Positions 33,693 to 41,468 of a stretch of DNA of 64,000 nt are shown in pieces (position 1 is the first letter of the stretch; every line of letters begins with the position of its first letter). The DNA lies in the NCBI GenBank assembly GCA_947626225.1, contig CANQRH010000003.1:161363-225362 (forward strand), read 5' to 3'. This DNA is from Candidatus Gastranaerophilales bacterium (GTDB lineage: Bacteria > Cyanobacteriota > Vampirovibrionia > Gastranaerophilales > Gastranaerophilaceae). Both the position numbers and the translations under genes were made by a program. The notes below the pieces were generated by a model. The model searched no databases, was not told the DNA's origin, and saw only the letters and a list, made by a program, of their open reading frames with translations.

Positions 33693-34169
33693 ATGAAAAC
33701 GGCAATTTATCCGGGAAGCTTTGATCCCGTTACAAAAGGGCATTTGGATATACTGAAAACGGCATCGGAAATTTTTGATAAAGTTATAATTGCCGTTGCG
33801 AAAAATTCGGGCAAACAAGGTTTTTTGCCCGTAGATGTAAGAACGGATTTAATCAGGGCGAGTGTTAAAGGACTTGAAAATGTTGAAGTTGACTCTTTTG
33901 AAGGGCTTACAATAAATTATGCACGCAAAAAAAATGCACAGGTTTTGATTAGAGGTTTGCGCGCGGTATCGGATTTTGAGTATGAAATGCAGCTTTCTCA
34001 GGCAAACAGCTCGCTTGCTTGCGAGATAAAAACGGTTTTCCTTACAACAAAACCAGAATATAACTTTATATCTTCAAGCACTATAAAAGAAATTTATCTT
34101 AATAACGGAGATATATCAAAGTTCGTTCCCAAACCGGTGTTTGATTATTTGCAAAATAATAAAAAATAA
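33693..34169 (+). CDS. coaD: Phosphopantetheine adenylyltransferase
   Basis: Fourth step of coenzyme A synthesis: transfers AMP from ATP to 4'-phosphopantetheine. Nucleotidyltransferase motifs are AIYPGSFDPVTKGHLDIL (with the HxGH-type TKGH) at the start, LIRGLRAVSDFEYE in the middle, and the ISSSTIKEI end motif (about 131-139). 158 residues is usual. AAAGGAAA precedes the ATG. The gene is 27 bases after yraN, and a coiled-coil gene follows. Confidence 0.95.
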   Translation: MKTAIYPGSFDPVTKGHLDILKTASEIFDKVIIAVAKNSGKQGFLPVDVRTDLIRASVKGLENVEVDSFEGLTINYARKKNAQVLIRGLRAVSDFEYEMQLSQANSSLACEIKTVFLTTKPEYNFISSSTIKEIYLNNGDISKFVPKPVFDYLQNNKK

Positions 34170-34226
34170 TTTGACATTTATTAAACCGTTATGTAGAATA
34201 TAATTAACAGAAAGGGATATGTAGTC

Positions 34227-34811
34227 ATGCAGCAAAACGGTGTATATGATTTGTTAAGAATGCTGGAGATTTCTTTGGAAGAAGGTTTTCCGATTATTCC
34301 GCGTAAGTTTACCGTGGTAAAAACCAAAGAAATTGAAACATTAATCGATAGAATCTATGCTTCTTTGCCCGTAGAAGTTCAGGAAGCAAAAGCGTTTTTA
34401 AGACGCAGAGATGAATTACAGCAGGAAGCTCAGCAAAAAGCTGAAAAAATTATCAGCGATGCACAGGCGGAAGCTGACAGAAAACTTTCCGAAGCGGATT
34501 TTATTAAAGCTTTGGAACGTGAAGGAATCAGAATAAGAACTCAAGTTCAGCAGGAATGTGAAGAAATTAAGCGCAAAGCAATGGAAGAAGCCGAAAATAT
34601 CAGAATACAGGCAACCGAAGATGCTATGAAAACCAAAGAAGGCGCAGAACTTTATGCTGAACATGTTTTGACTAACCTTGAAAAAAATCTTACGGAACAG
34701 CAGCAAATAGTTAAAAACGGTCAGGTTTATATGGAAAAACTCAGAACCGATGCCTACGGAAATTATGATGCACCGTATCCGGTACATAGTTCGGATTTCG
34801 TTATAAAATAA
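34227..34811 (+). CDS. Coiled-coil protein resembling DivIVA/SepIVA or ATP-synthase-b-like proteins
   Basis: 194 residues. Residues 1-55 form a compact domain (VYDLLRMLEISLEEGF ... IDRIYASLP). A long coiled coil follows (about 60-165), rich in Gln, Glu, Ala and Arg (QQEAQQKAEKIISDAQAEAD-like), and a short Tyr/Pro tail ends the protein. Similar DivIVA-like coiled-coil proteins sit next to coaD in other bacteria, which makes a cell-wall or growth-site role plausible; it is not shown by the sequence. AAAGGGA lies about 7 nt before the ATG, and its own terminator follows. Confidence 0.7.
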   Translation: MQQNGVYDLLRMLEISLEEGFPIIPRKFTVVKTKEIETLIDRIYASLPVEVQEAKAFLRRRDELQQEAQQKAEKIISDAQAEADRKLSEADFIKALEREGIRIRTQVQQECEEIKRKAMEEAENIRIQATEDAMKTKEGAELYAEHVLTNLEKNLTEQQQIVKNGQVYMEKLRTDAYGNYDAPYPVHSSDFVIK

Positions 34812-34837
34812 AAAAAGACCTTTAAGGTCTTTTTTTT
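34811..34837 (+). terminator. Terminator after the coiled-coil gene
   Basis: Stem AAAAAAGACCT / AGGTCTTTTTT with a short TTA loop and a T tract, right after the stop codon. Confidence 0.85.
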
Positions 34838-34861
34838 GCTTATAGTTTTTTAACAAAATAT

Positions 34862-34889
34862 TTGCAATTTATTTTTTTTGTTTTATTAT
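34862..34889 (+). promoter_or_regulatory. Promoter-like sequence upstream of rpmG
   Basis: TTGCAA (34862-34867), 16 nt, TATTAT (34884-34889). If used, transcription would begin just before the hairpin at 34906. Confidence 0.4.
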
Positions 34890-34905
34890 ATGAACATAAG
34901 CCGAT

Positions 34906-34939
34906 AAAAAAGAATGTGAGTTAAATCACATTCTTTTTT
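34906..34939 (+). terminator. Leader hairpin with T tract upstream of rpmG (terminator or attenuator)
   Basis: Stem AAAAAAGAATGTGA / TCACATTCTTTTTT with a 6-base loop: 14 bp ending in T6. It lies after a promoter-like sequence and 51 bases before rpmG, so it could attenuate the ribosomal operon, or simply back up the terminator at 34811. Confidence 0.65.
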
Positions 34940-34990
34940 AAAGACCGCTGTAAAAACTAAATTTGACAGTAAAACAAAAAGGAAATAAAA

Positions 34991-35158
34991 ATGGGTATCA
35001 AAGGAAAAAATGACAGAATGGTAGTTTTAGCATGTGAAGAATGCAAAGAAAGAAACTACACAACAACCAAGAACAAAAAAAATATTAAAGACAGACTTGA
35101 GTTGAGCAAATATTGCCCGACTTGTAAAAAACATACCAACCACAAGGAAACCAAGTAG
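34991..35158 (+). CDS. rpmG: 50S ribosomal protein L33
   Basis: 55 residues. The zinc-ribbon form is present: two Cys pairs, CEEC (about 15-18) and CPTC (about 42-45), in the zinc-binding C+ version of L33. The start [18 protein letters not shown] and end [10 protein letters not shown] are typical. AAAGGA lies 8 nt before the ATG. It begins the run rpmG, tRNA-Trp, secE, nusG, rplK, rplA, the usual bacterial order. Confidence 0.95.
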   Translation: MGIKGKNDRMVVLACEECKERNYTTTKNKKNIKDRLELSKYCPTCKKHTNHKETK

Positions 35159-35166
35159 CCGAAAGG

Positions 35167-35239
35167 GCGTCCTTAGTTCAGTTGGTAGAACGTCGGTCTC
35201 CAAAACCGGATGTCGAGGGTTCGAGTCCTTCAGGGCGCG
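35167..35239 (+). tRNA. trnW: tRNA-Trp (anticodon CCA)
   Basis: 73-nt cloverleaf. The acceptor GCGTCCT pairs with AGGGCGC, the D arm is GTTC/GAAC, the anticodon stem TCGGT/ACCGG encloses CTCCAAA with anticodon CCA, and the T loop is TTCGAGT. The discriminator is G and CCA is not encoded. It sits between rpmG and secE, a common place for tRNA-Trp. Confidence 0.95.
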
Positions 35240-35266
35240 GTTTTATAAAGATAAGGAAAGACAAAA

Positions 35267-35485
35267 ATGATTGATAATTCTACACCGGCATGGATTGAAT
35301 CAAGTACAAATTCAATAAAAACATACTTCCGCGGAGTCAGAACCGAATGGGGCAAAATAAGCTGGCCCGAAAAACGGCAAGTCGTTGCGGAAACAGTATT
35401 TGTAATAGCTATTGTTTTTGTTTTTACCGTAGCTGTTTATTTAATGGATATAATTTTTAAAGGTTTGCTCGGACTGATAAAATAG
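35267..35485 (+). CDS. secE: Preprotein translocase subunit SecE
   Basis: 72-residue single-pass subunit of the SecYEG channel. The conserved amphipathic region RTEWGKISWPEKRQVVAET (about 25-43) precedes the C-terminal membrane helix (about 45-66). The N-terminus is short, as in most bacteria outside the gamma-proteobacteria. AAGGAAAG lies about 6 nt before the ATG. It is followed 25 bases later by nusG. Confidence 0.95.
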   Translation: MIDNSTPAWIESSTNSIKTYFRGVRTEWGKISWPEKRQVVAETVFVIAIVFVFTVAVYLMDIIFKGLLGLIK

Positions 35486-35510
35486 TTCTACAAAACAATA
35501 AAGGTGGCTT

Positions 35511-36149
35511 ATGACTAAAAAAGAAAAATCGATGAAGGAACAACTGGATGAAGATAAAGCTTTAGAAGCTCAAGAAGCTCAGGAAAAAGCGGAACTTGAC
35601 GCGGAAAAAGAAAAAGCTAAAAAGAACCAGAAACGCTGGTATATTGTCCATACATACTCCGGATACGAAAACAAGGTTAAAGTAAACCTTGAAAAACGTA
35701 TTGAATATATGAATATGGGCGATAAAATTTTCAGAATAGAAGTTCCTCAAAAAACCGTTACCCAGCTTAAAGGCGGTAAAAAACAGGAACGTGAAGAAAA
35801 AATCTTCCCCGGATATGTTCTCGTTGAAATGATAATGGATGAAGACAGCTGGTATGTTGTAAGACACACATCAGGTGTCACAAAATTTGTAGGTTCGGCA
35901 AAACGTCCGATACCTGCTCGTGACAGCGAAATTAAGAAAATTATTAACCGCTCAAGCTCGACTACTCAGAAAATCGAACTTGACGTTAAAGCAGGCGACA
36001 AAGTCAGAATTACTTCAGGACCGTTTTCAGACTTTATTGCGGATATCATTGAGGTTTATCCCGACAAGTCTAAACTTCGTGCCAATGTTTCAATATTCGG
36101 ACGTGAAACGCCTGTTGAACTTGAATATAAACAAATTAATAAACTGTAG
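35511..36149 (+). CDS. nusG: Transcription elongation/antitermination factor NusG
   Basis: 212 residues. A charged Lys/Glu extension of about 40 residues precedes the NGN domain (KRWYIVHTYSGYENKVK ... EEKIFPGYVLVEM ... VRHTSGVTKFVG). The KOW domain near the end is DKVRITSGPFSDFIADIIEV. NusG binds RNA polymerase and links it to ribosomes or Rho. AAAGGTGG lies 5 nt before the ATG. The long charged N-terminus is unusual for standard NusG and may be lineage-specific. Confidence 0.95.
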   Translation: MTKKEKSMKEQLDEDKALEAQEAQEKAELDAEKEKAKKNQKRWYIVHTYSGYENKVKVNLEKRIEYMNMGDKIFRIEVPQKTVTQLKGGKKQEREEKIFPGYVLVEMIMDEDSWYVVRHTSGVTKFVGSAKRPIPARDSEIKKIINRSSSTTQKIELDVKAGDKVRITSGPFSDFIADIIEVYPDKSKLRANVSIFGRETPVELEYKQINKL

Positions 36150-36156
36150 ATAACAT

Positions 36157-36191
36157 GTGGAAGGGACGCCCCCGTTAGTACCACAAAAGGA
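36157..36191 (+). promoter_or_regulatory. Candidate L1-type mRNA regulatory element upstream of rplK
   Basis: GTGG...CCAC outer stem (36157-36160 with 36181-36184), an inner GGG/CCC stem and an asymmetric internal loop (AA opposite GTTAGTA), running into the rplK Shine-Dalgarno AAAGGAG. A near-copy is at 36628. The rRNA-like L1 binding role is inferred from position and the repeat. Confidence 0.45.
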
Positions 36192-36198
36192 GAAAACA

Positions 36199-36627
36199 AT
36201 GGCAAAAAAAGTAGTAGGAAAAATTAAGCTTCAGATTGAAGCAGGAAAAGCAAATCCGTCACCTCCGGTAGGTCCGGCTTTAGGTCAGCACGGTGTTAAC
36301 ATTATGGATTTCTGTAAGCAGTTCAACGCTAAAACAGAATCTCAAGCAGGATACATTATCCCTGTTGTTATTGATGTTTACGAGGACAGAAGTTTTTCTT
36401 TTATCGTAAAATCACCGCCGGCTCCCGTTCTTATTAAAAAAGCATTGAATCTTCCCAAAGGTTCTTCCGTTCCTAATAAGGACAAAGTAGGCGAAATCAC
36501 TCAGGCTCAGCTTGAAGAAATCGCAAAAATTAAGATGAACGATTTGAATGCAACAACACTGGAATCAGCAGTGAATATGATTAAAGGTTCTTGCAGAGCT
36601 ATGGGTGTAACGGTAAAAGAAGCGTAA
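36199..36627 (+). CDS. rplK: 50S ribosomal protein L11
   Basis: 142-residue rRNA-binding protein of the GTPase-associated centre. It has the standard start [18 protein letters not shown], the proline-rich [21 protein letters not shown] and the C-terminal rRNA-binding domain ending with [12 protein letters not shown]. The ATG at 36199 (AAAAGGAG 7 nt upstream) is used. An earlier in-frame start at 36157 would add a non-L11 sequence lying in the RNA element. rplA follows after 47 bases. Confidence 0.97.
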   Translation: MAKKVVGKIKLQIEAGKANPSPPVGPALGQHGVNIMDFCKQFNAKTESQAGYIIPVVIDVYEDRSFSFIVKSPPAPVLIKKALNLPKGSSVPNKDKVGEITQAQLEEIAKIKMNDLNATTLESAVNMIKGSCRAMGVTVKEA

Positions 36628-36665
36628 GTTGGAAGGGGTAAAACCCGCTAATACCACGAAAGGAA
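36628..36665 (+). promoter_or_regulatory. Candidate L1-type mRNA regulatory element upstream of rplA
   Basis: Second copy of the element at 36157: TTGGAAGGGG...ACCCGCTAATACCAC with matching order of bases (TGGAAGGG, CCCG, TA-A/G-TACCAC, AAAGGA). It fills the rplK-rplA gap and includes the rplA Shine-Dalgarno. Confidence 0.45.
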
Positions 36666-36674
36666 TTAAAAACA

Positions 36675-37400
36675 ATGAGTAAATTAACCAAAAAACAAAA
36701 GAAAATGCAGGAAATGCTGGAAGGTTTTGTTCAACCGGCTACTGCAGTTGATACTATTAAAAAATTAAAAGAAATTTCAAAAGAAGTTTCCAAATTCAAT
36801 GAAACGGTTGAATGCCACATGAGATTAGGCATCGATGTTCGTCAGGCAGATCAGCAGATACGTTCAACGGTTGTATTGCCCGCAGGTTTGGGTAAAACAG
36901 TCAGAGTATGCGTTATAGCAAAAGGTGCAAAAGCTACCGAAGCAAAAGATGCGGGTGCTGATTATGCGGGGGCCGAAGAAATTATTGATAAGATTTCCGA
37001 CGGCTGGTTTGACTTTGATACCTTGATTGCAACCCCCGATTGTATGGGCATGCTCGGTAAATTAGGTCGTGTTTTAGGGCCTAAAGGCTTGATGCCGAAC
37101 CCGAAAACAGGAACCGTTACAATGGATATTGCTAAAGCCGTATCCGATGCCAAAGCAGGTAAAGTTGAATACAGAGCCGACAAACAAGGTATGATTCACT
37201 GCCCTGTAGGTAAAATTGAATTCAGCGAAGAAGATTTGTTGAAAAACTACGCAACATTGGCAGATGCGATTTTGAGAGCAAAACCGTCATCGGCTAAAGG
37301 TACGTTCGTTAAATCAGTTTATCTTTCAACAACAATGGGCCCCGGAATTAAACTTGATCCGAAAAACATTGCCGCTGAAGTTAAAGAACTTATGGCATAA
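36675..37400 (+). CDS. rplA: 50S ribosomal protein L1
   Basis: 241-residue primary 23S rRNA-binding protein of the L1 stalk; in many bacteria it also represses its own mRNA. Landmarks are [46 protein letters not shown] and the C-terminal [18 protein letters not shown] precedes the ATG. rplJ and rplL do not follow; a strong terminator ends the transcript at 37419. Confidence 0.97.
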   Translation: MSKLTKKQKKMQEMLEGFVQPATAVDTIKKLKEISKEVSKFNETVECHMRLGIDVRQADQQIRSTVVLPAGLGKTVRVCVIAKGAKATEAKDAGADYAGAEEIIDKISDGWFDFDTLIATPDCMGMLGKLGRVLGPKGLMPNPKTGTVTMDIAKAVSDAKAGKVEYRADKQGMIHCPVGKIEFSEEDLLKNYATLADAILRAKPSSAKGTFVKSVYLSTTMGPGIKLDPKNIAAEVKELMA

Positions 37401-37418
37401 ATTGTTTATAAAAAAACA

Positions 37419-37447
37419 AAAAGCACTCCATAACGGAGTGCTTTTTT
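37419..37447 (+). terminator. Terminator of the rpmG-rplA operon
   Basis: Stem AAAAAGCACTCC / GGAGTGCTTTTTT with a short ATAAC loop. Confidence 0.9.
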
Positions 37448-37646
37448 ATTACTCATAACAGGTTATGTAATTTTTTAAACAAAAATTCCCGGGAGTTGTT
37501 TGAATTTATACCCGATTAATTGCCTTTTTTAAAAAAATCATTAAGTTCATGGAGAAATTTATCTACTGAATTTGAATGATTTTTTTTATGTACAGTGTAT
37601 AAATTTTACAAAAGTACGATAATATAATTGTAGAAAGGCAGGAAAA

Positions 37647-37988
37647 ATGTTTAACGGTTTTTATCCGCGATATGAGTTAGCAGGCAGAATTCAGCATACC
37701 AAGCTTGATACAGGTATAGGCAATATACCCTCGGCGAGAATGTCAAGAATTGAAGACAATACATCACCTGATTTTAAGACTGTATTTTCGGGGCTTATCG
37801 AGAATTTCAATACTGAATTGAACGCACCCGATAATCTGTTGAAAGATGTTATGTCAGGCTCAAAAAATGTCGATATCCACGATGTTATGACTGCTATGGC
37901 TAAATCGGAAATTGCCGTTAACGTTGCAACTCAAATTACGGGAAAAGTCATACAAGCATATGATAGAATTACGCAAATTCAGGTGTAA
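37647..37988 (+). CDS. fliE: Flagellar hook-basal body protein FliE
   Basis: 113 residues. FliE connects the MS ring to the rod. The C-terminal third is diagnostic: DIHDVMTAMAKSEIAVNVA and TGKVIQAYDRITQIQV, the conserved helical end of the family. The N-terminal ~55 residues are variable and flexible, as usual. AAGGCAGG lies about 5 nt before the ATG, and a TATAAT at 37623 is close upstream. It opens the cluster fliE, fliF, fliG-like, fliH, flhA. FliE is exported early by the flagellar type III system. Confidence 0.88.
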   Translation: MFNGFYPRYELAGRIQHTKLDTGIGNIPSARMSRIEDNTSPDFKTVFSGLIENFNTELNAPDNLLKDVMSGSKNVDIHDVMTAMAKSEIAVNVATQITGKVIQAYDRITQIQV

Positions 37989-38014
37989 AATAAAATAAAG
38001 CTCGGGGACAGACT

Positions 38015-39688
38015 ATGGACTTTAAAGCAATACTTGAAAATAAACCGCTGTTATACGGACTAATCGGAGGAATAGTCCTGATATTTGCACTGGTTTTAAC
38101 TTTCGGTATTGTGGGAGCTTCCAAAAAATCACAGGCTCCCGGAACGGAAATTACCTCTGAGCCGTTAAAAGAAAATGTTGATCTTTTAACGACGGATAAT
38201 GCCGGAAAAGCAATAGAAATTCAGGCGTTGCTTGCAAAATATGATATTGCGGTAAGCAGAAGGCTTGACGGTACAAAATCAATACTTTACCTCAAAAAAG
38301 GTGACTGCAAGACCGGAAGAAAAGCCTGCTATACTACTGACAGAGATTTGGCATTAATCCAAATTGTTCAGAGCGGTTTGATGGACCAAAACGTAGGTTT
38401 GGAAATTTTTGATAAAGGCGACTTTACTTCCACAAAAGAAGATAAAAAAATAAGGCTTTCAAGAGCTATTAACGGAGAACTTTCAAGGTTAATCAGAAGG
38501 ATTGACGGAGTTGATACGGCATCGGTATTTATTTCAATTCCGGAACAGACGATGTTTACGTCAATGCAAAAACCTGTTACGGCAACCGTTCAATTGACTC
38601 TTGCAAAAGATGCGTCAAAACTCGATCAGCTTAAGGTTAAGGCAATAACTAACCTTCTTTTGGGAAGCGTTACGGGATTAACTGCCGAAAATATCGCTAT
38701 AACCGATACAAACGGAAATACTTATCACAGCATTATGGATGCCCAAGACGAAATGCTTCAAAGAATTGAAGAAAATGATAAGTATATGACTACAAAAGTT
38801 AACCAGCAGCTTGACAGATTAATCGGGCAGGGAAATTATATAGCAACGGTCAGCACATTTTTACGTCAGGCACCGGTTGAAAAATTTACTATAGATTATG
38901 ATCCGGAAAGAAAAGCCTCCGTTACGGAGCAGACTTTCTCGGAAGGCTTAGGCGATCAAACAGTAGATTCAAATAAAAATACAAACGCGGTAAGTGTATA
39001 TCTTCCCAACGGGCTTCCGAACGGCAGTTCCGATTCAAGCCAAAACAGAAATTATTCAAGAACCGCATCGGAAACTCAATACGGTGTTACAAAAACTCAG
39101 ACTAATGAATATATTAAACCCGGCGTTATAGAAGATATTTCAATTGCAGTTACTTTAGACAGAAATGCTCTGCCTTCAAATACTACATTAGAAGAATTAA
39201 AAGAACTTATCGCAAAAGCGGCAAGTCCGAAAGTTACGGCAGAGAACGTATCAATAGCATTTTCCGATGCAACGGATCCTTATCTTGCATCGGACAGACC
39301 TGCAAATCTTCCTAAACCCGATGAAACAGGTAATCCGTGGTGGCTTACAATAGCATTGAGTGCTCTGGGCTTAATAGTTGTATTTAAAATTATATCTAAT
39401 AAAGTTCAACAAATTCAGGAAGCTAACAGACGTGAAGTCGAATTGCTTCAACAGAAGAATGCTATGCAGGAACAGCAGTTGTCCGATATAAATCAAAGAG
39501 CTGCGCAGCTCGCGCAAAGACAATCAGAGCTTGCTCAGGGACTTGTTGAACAGCAGAACAGAGGTTACATAGAGCAGCAGGATCCTGACAAGTTAATGGA
39601 TAGTATTTCCGAACTTTCAAATGAATTGGCAAATGCTGATGAAGAAGAAACAGGCGAAAAAATAAAAAGCTGGATTGAGCAGGGTTAA
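38015..39688 (+). CDS. fliF: Flagellar MS-ring protein FliF
   Basis: 557-residue inner-membrane protein that forms the MS ring. A membrane segment (about 14-36) is followed by ring-building motifs in a periplasmic region, a second membrane segment (about 448-466), and a cytoplasmic tail ending ELANADEEETGEKIKSWIEQG, the part that binds FliG in other bacteria. Landmarks are SRAINGELSRLIRRIDGVDTASV and EKFTIDYDPERKASV. A short insert with two Cys (GDCKTGRKACY, about residue 98) is unusual. A GGGG precedes the ATG. Its stop overlaps the next start by one base (TAATG). Confidence 0.93.
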   Translation: MDFKAILENKPLLYGLIGGIVLIFALVLTFGIVGASKKSQAPGTEITSEPLKENVDLLTTDNAGKAIEIQALLAKYDIAVSRRLDGTKSILYLKKGDCKTGRKACYTTDRDLALIQIVQSGLMDQNVGLEIFDKGDFTSTKEDKKIRLSRAINGELSRLIRRIDGVDTASVFISIPEQTMFTSMQKPVTATVQLTLAKDASKLDQLKVKAITNLLLGSVTGLTAENIAITDTNGNTYHSIMDAQDEMLQRIEENDKYMTTKVNQQLDRLIGQGNYIATVSTFLRQAPVEKFTIDYDPERKASVTEQTFSEGLGDQTVDSNKNTNAVSVYLPNGLPNGSSDSSQNRNYSRTASETQYGVTKTQTNEYIKPGVIEDISIAVTLDRNALPSNTTLEELKELIAKAASPKVTAENVSIAFSDATDPYLASDRPANLPKPDETGNPWWLTIALSALGLIVVFKIISNKVQQIQEANRREVELLQQKNAMQEQQLSDINQRAAQLAQRQSELAQGLVEQQNRGYIEQQDPDKLMDSISELSNELANADEEETGEKIKSWIEQG

Positions 39689-40710
39689 TGGCAATAGAAG
39701 GATTTGATTATAAAGGTTTTGCACAGAATTTGGCACAGCAGGCGCTCGAGTTAATACCGCCTGATTTTAACGATAACCAAAAAAATTATGTTGCCAATAC
39801 TCTTTTAAACTTCTCAACAATTGCGGGACAGGCACTTTATGATGATGCGGAATCCGCTTTTAATCTCGATCAGGCTGTAATGATTACACAAATTATTGCG
39901 GAATGGTCTTTTCATAAGTCTGTTGATTTAATTCGTTCCGGTATCCCTCAGCAATACTGGGATCCGATTATGCAAAAGATTGCATTTACAATCTTTGAAA
40001 TAGCTAAAAGCGCATTCAAGCAAAATCTTCCGCAAGACCAGTGTTTGCAACTTATTGAACACCATGTTAAAAAGACTTATTTGGATTGCATATCAGAACT
40101 TAAAGATAAAAACTTGATAGATGATGCCCTGATGGAACAGGCTGCACATCAGTCAAATATTGATGCAATGGCACAACAGCAAGCTCAAGCTCCGCCTGAA
40201 GAACAAATTCCGCAGGTTCAGGAAACACCGCAAGCTCCTCAGCCGCAAAATCAAATGCAAAACCAAGTACAAAATCAGATACAATCCGATGTCCCGCCCG
40301 CAGATATGAAAGTTTTGAAACTTGCTACTCTTGCAATGATTTTCAGACAAATTAAACAAGATAAAGTTCAAAGTATCTTAAATAAATTTAATTCAGATGA
40401 TGCAAATTCCGTAATCAAATTTATGGATATGGAGGATTTGGACGAAAAAGTTGATCCCAAAGCAGCTATGCGGTGCGTACAGGAAATCAGAACCGCTTTA
40501 CCGCATACACAGAGCATTTCACCTGCAACAATTGTAACAAGAATTCAAAATGTTTCACAATATTTCGATAAATCACAACTCGAATCGGCATTAAGACGTG
40601 AGAGGGCAAAGGTGAAAAAGTTTGTATTCACTGCATTGGAAGGTGAGTTTTACGAAATGGCTCCGAGAGTTGCAAATATTATTGCCACACACCTCGAAGA
40701 TAGTGTATAA
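39688..40710 (+). CDS. FliG-position protein, divergent FliG-like (uncertain)
   Basis: 340 residues at the place where fliG stands in standard operons. Residues about 1-150 are helical and match no FliG part I can recognise. A Gln/Pro-rich linker (about 155-210) follows. From about 213 the pattern LATLAMIFRQIKQDKVQSILNKF ... DANSVIKFMDMEDLDEKVD resembles the FliG middle ARM unit. The end (about 290-340) may be a shortened C-terminal domain. The charged torque helix of typical FliG (DDRxIQxLLR-type) is not seen. It starts with one-base overlap after fliF (TAATG) and precedes fliH by 11 bases, so a rotor or cluster role is likely. This is the weakest family call in the cluster. Confidence 0.6.
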   Translation: MAIEGFDYKGFAQNLAQQALELIPPDFNDNQKNYVANTLLNFSTIAGQALYDDAESAFNLDQAVMITQIIAEWSFHKSVDLIRSGIPQQYWDPIMQKIAFTIFEIAKSAFKQNLPQDQCLQLIEHHVKKTYLDCISELKDKNLIDDALMEQAAHQSNIDAMAQQQAQAPPEEQIPQVQETPQAPQPQNQMQNQVQNQIQSDVPPADMKVLKLATLAMIFRQIKQDKVQSILNKFNSDDANSVIKFMDMEDLDEKVDPKAAMRCVQEIRTALPHTQSISPATIVTRIQNVSQYFDKSQLESALRRERAKVKKFVFTALEGEFYEMAPRVANIIATHLEDSV

Positions 40711-40721
40711 TATTATCAATC

Positions 40722-41468
40722 ATGATTATCAAAAAGAAAATAATAAGTTCCGTACAGCCTGTTGAGAAGGGATTACAAGAAGAGGTTGTACAAGAGGAGA
40801 TGTTACAAGAAGTTGAATCTGTTGAGACTCAACCGCAACAGCCCGAAAAAGTTGAAGAAGACAAAATTGACCTCTTTAATCTCGATAATATTGATTTTAA
40901 ACAGCGTCAGGAACGCCGAAAAGGCGACAGACGCAGAGGTTTTAGGAGAACTGATGACCGAAATCTTATTTCCCGTGCAAGAGAAGAAGCACAGACTATA
41001 AAAGAATCGGCTTCAAAAGAAGGATATCAGGCGGGGTTAAATCAGGCACAGACGGATATAGATGAAGTTAAAAATTCTTTGGCCGCATTTATCAATGCAA
41101 AACAGGAAGTTTTTGACTATATTGCCCCGAATATTATGGAAATAAGTATTGATATTGCAAAAAAAATTATTAAAAGAGAAATTGAACAGGAACCTTCTTT
41201 AATTCTGGATAATATAGCGGAAATTTTAAAAACACTTTCCAAAGAAGAAACCAAAATTACATTGAGAGTTAATCCGGTTCAGGTTTCGATTTTAAAAACC
41301 GAAGTTCCGGAAATTGCAAATAATTTGGGACTTGAAGCAAAAATTTTCATTGTAGCGGATGAAAACGTAATGGAAGGCGGTTGTATGGTTACAACAACCA
41401 ACGGTGTAATAGATGCGACGATTGAAACCCAATTGTCCGTAATAAGTGAGGCGTTAAAAGGACTTTAA
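40722..41468 (+). CDS. fliH: Flagellar assembly protein FliH
   Basis: 248 residues. A variable N-terminus includes an Arg/Asp-rich basic patch (RRKGDRRRGFRRTDDR, about 67-82) and a coiled coil (about 90-135). The conserved C-terminal FliH domain runs from about 140 (ISIDIAKKIIKREIE ... LRVNPVQVSIL ... GGCMVTTTNGVIDATIETQLSVI). FliH normally holds the ATPase FliI at the export gate. No fliI follows; flhA begins directly, overlapping the stop by one base. Where FliI is encoded cannot be seen. Confidence 0.85.
   Translation: MIIKKKIISSVQPVEKGLQEEVVQEEMLQEVESVETQPQQPEKVEEDKIDLFNLDNIDFKQRQERRKGDRRRGFRRTDDRNLISRAREEAQTIKESASKEGYQAGLNQAQTDIDEVKNSLAAFINAKQEVFDYIAPNIMEISIDIAKKIIKREIEQEPSLILDNIAEILKTLSKEETKITLRVNPVQVSILKTEVPEIANNLGLEAKIFIVADENVMEGGCMVTTTNGVIDATIETQLSVISEALKGL

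Noticed and set aside
34900-34907. Exact GCCGATAA sigma-28 -10 box upstream of rpmG
   Set aside because: No TAAAGTTT-like -35 lies about 11 bases upstream, and a ribosomal operon is not an expected FliA target; judged chance.
36628-36665. Resemblance of GCTAATACC to a conserved 16S rRNA segment
   Set aside because: Only about nine bases match and the surrounding sequence does not follow rRNA; a ribosomal-protein leader element fits better.
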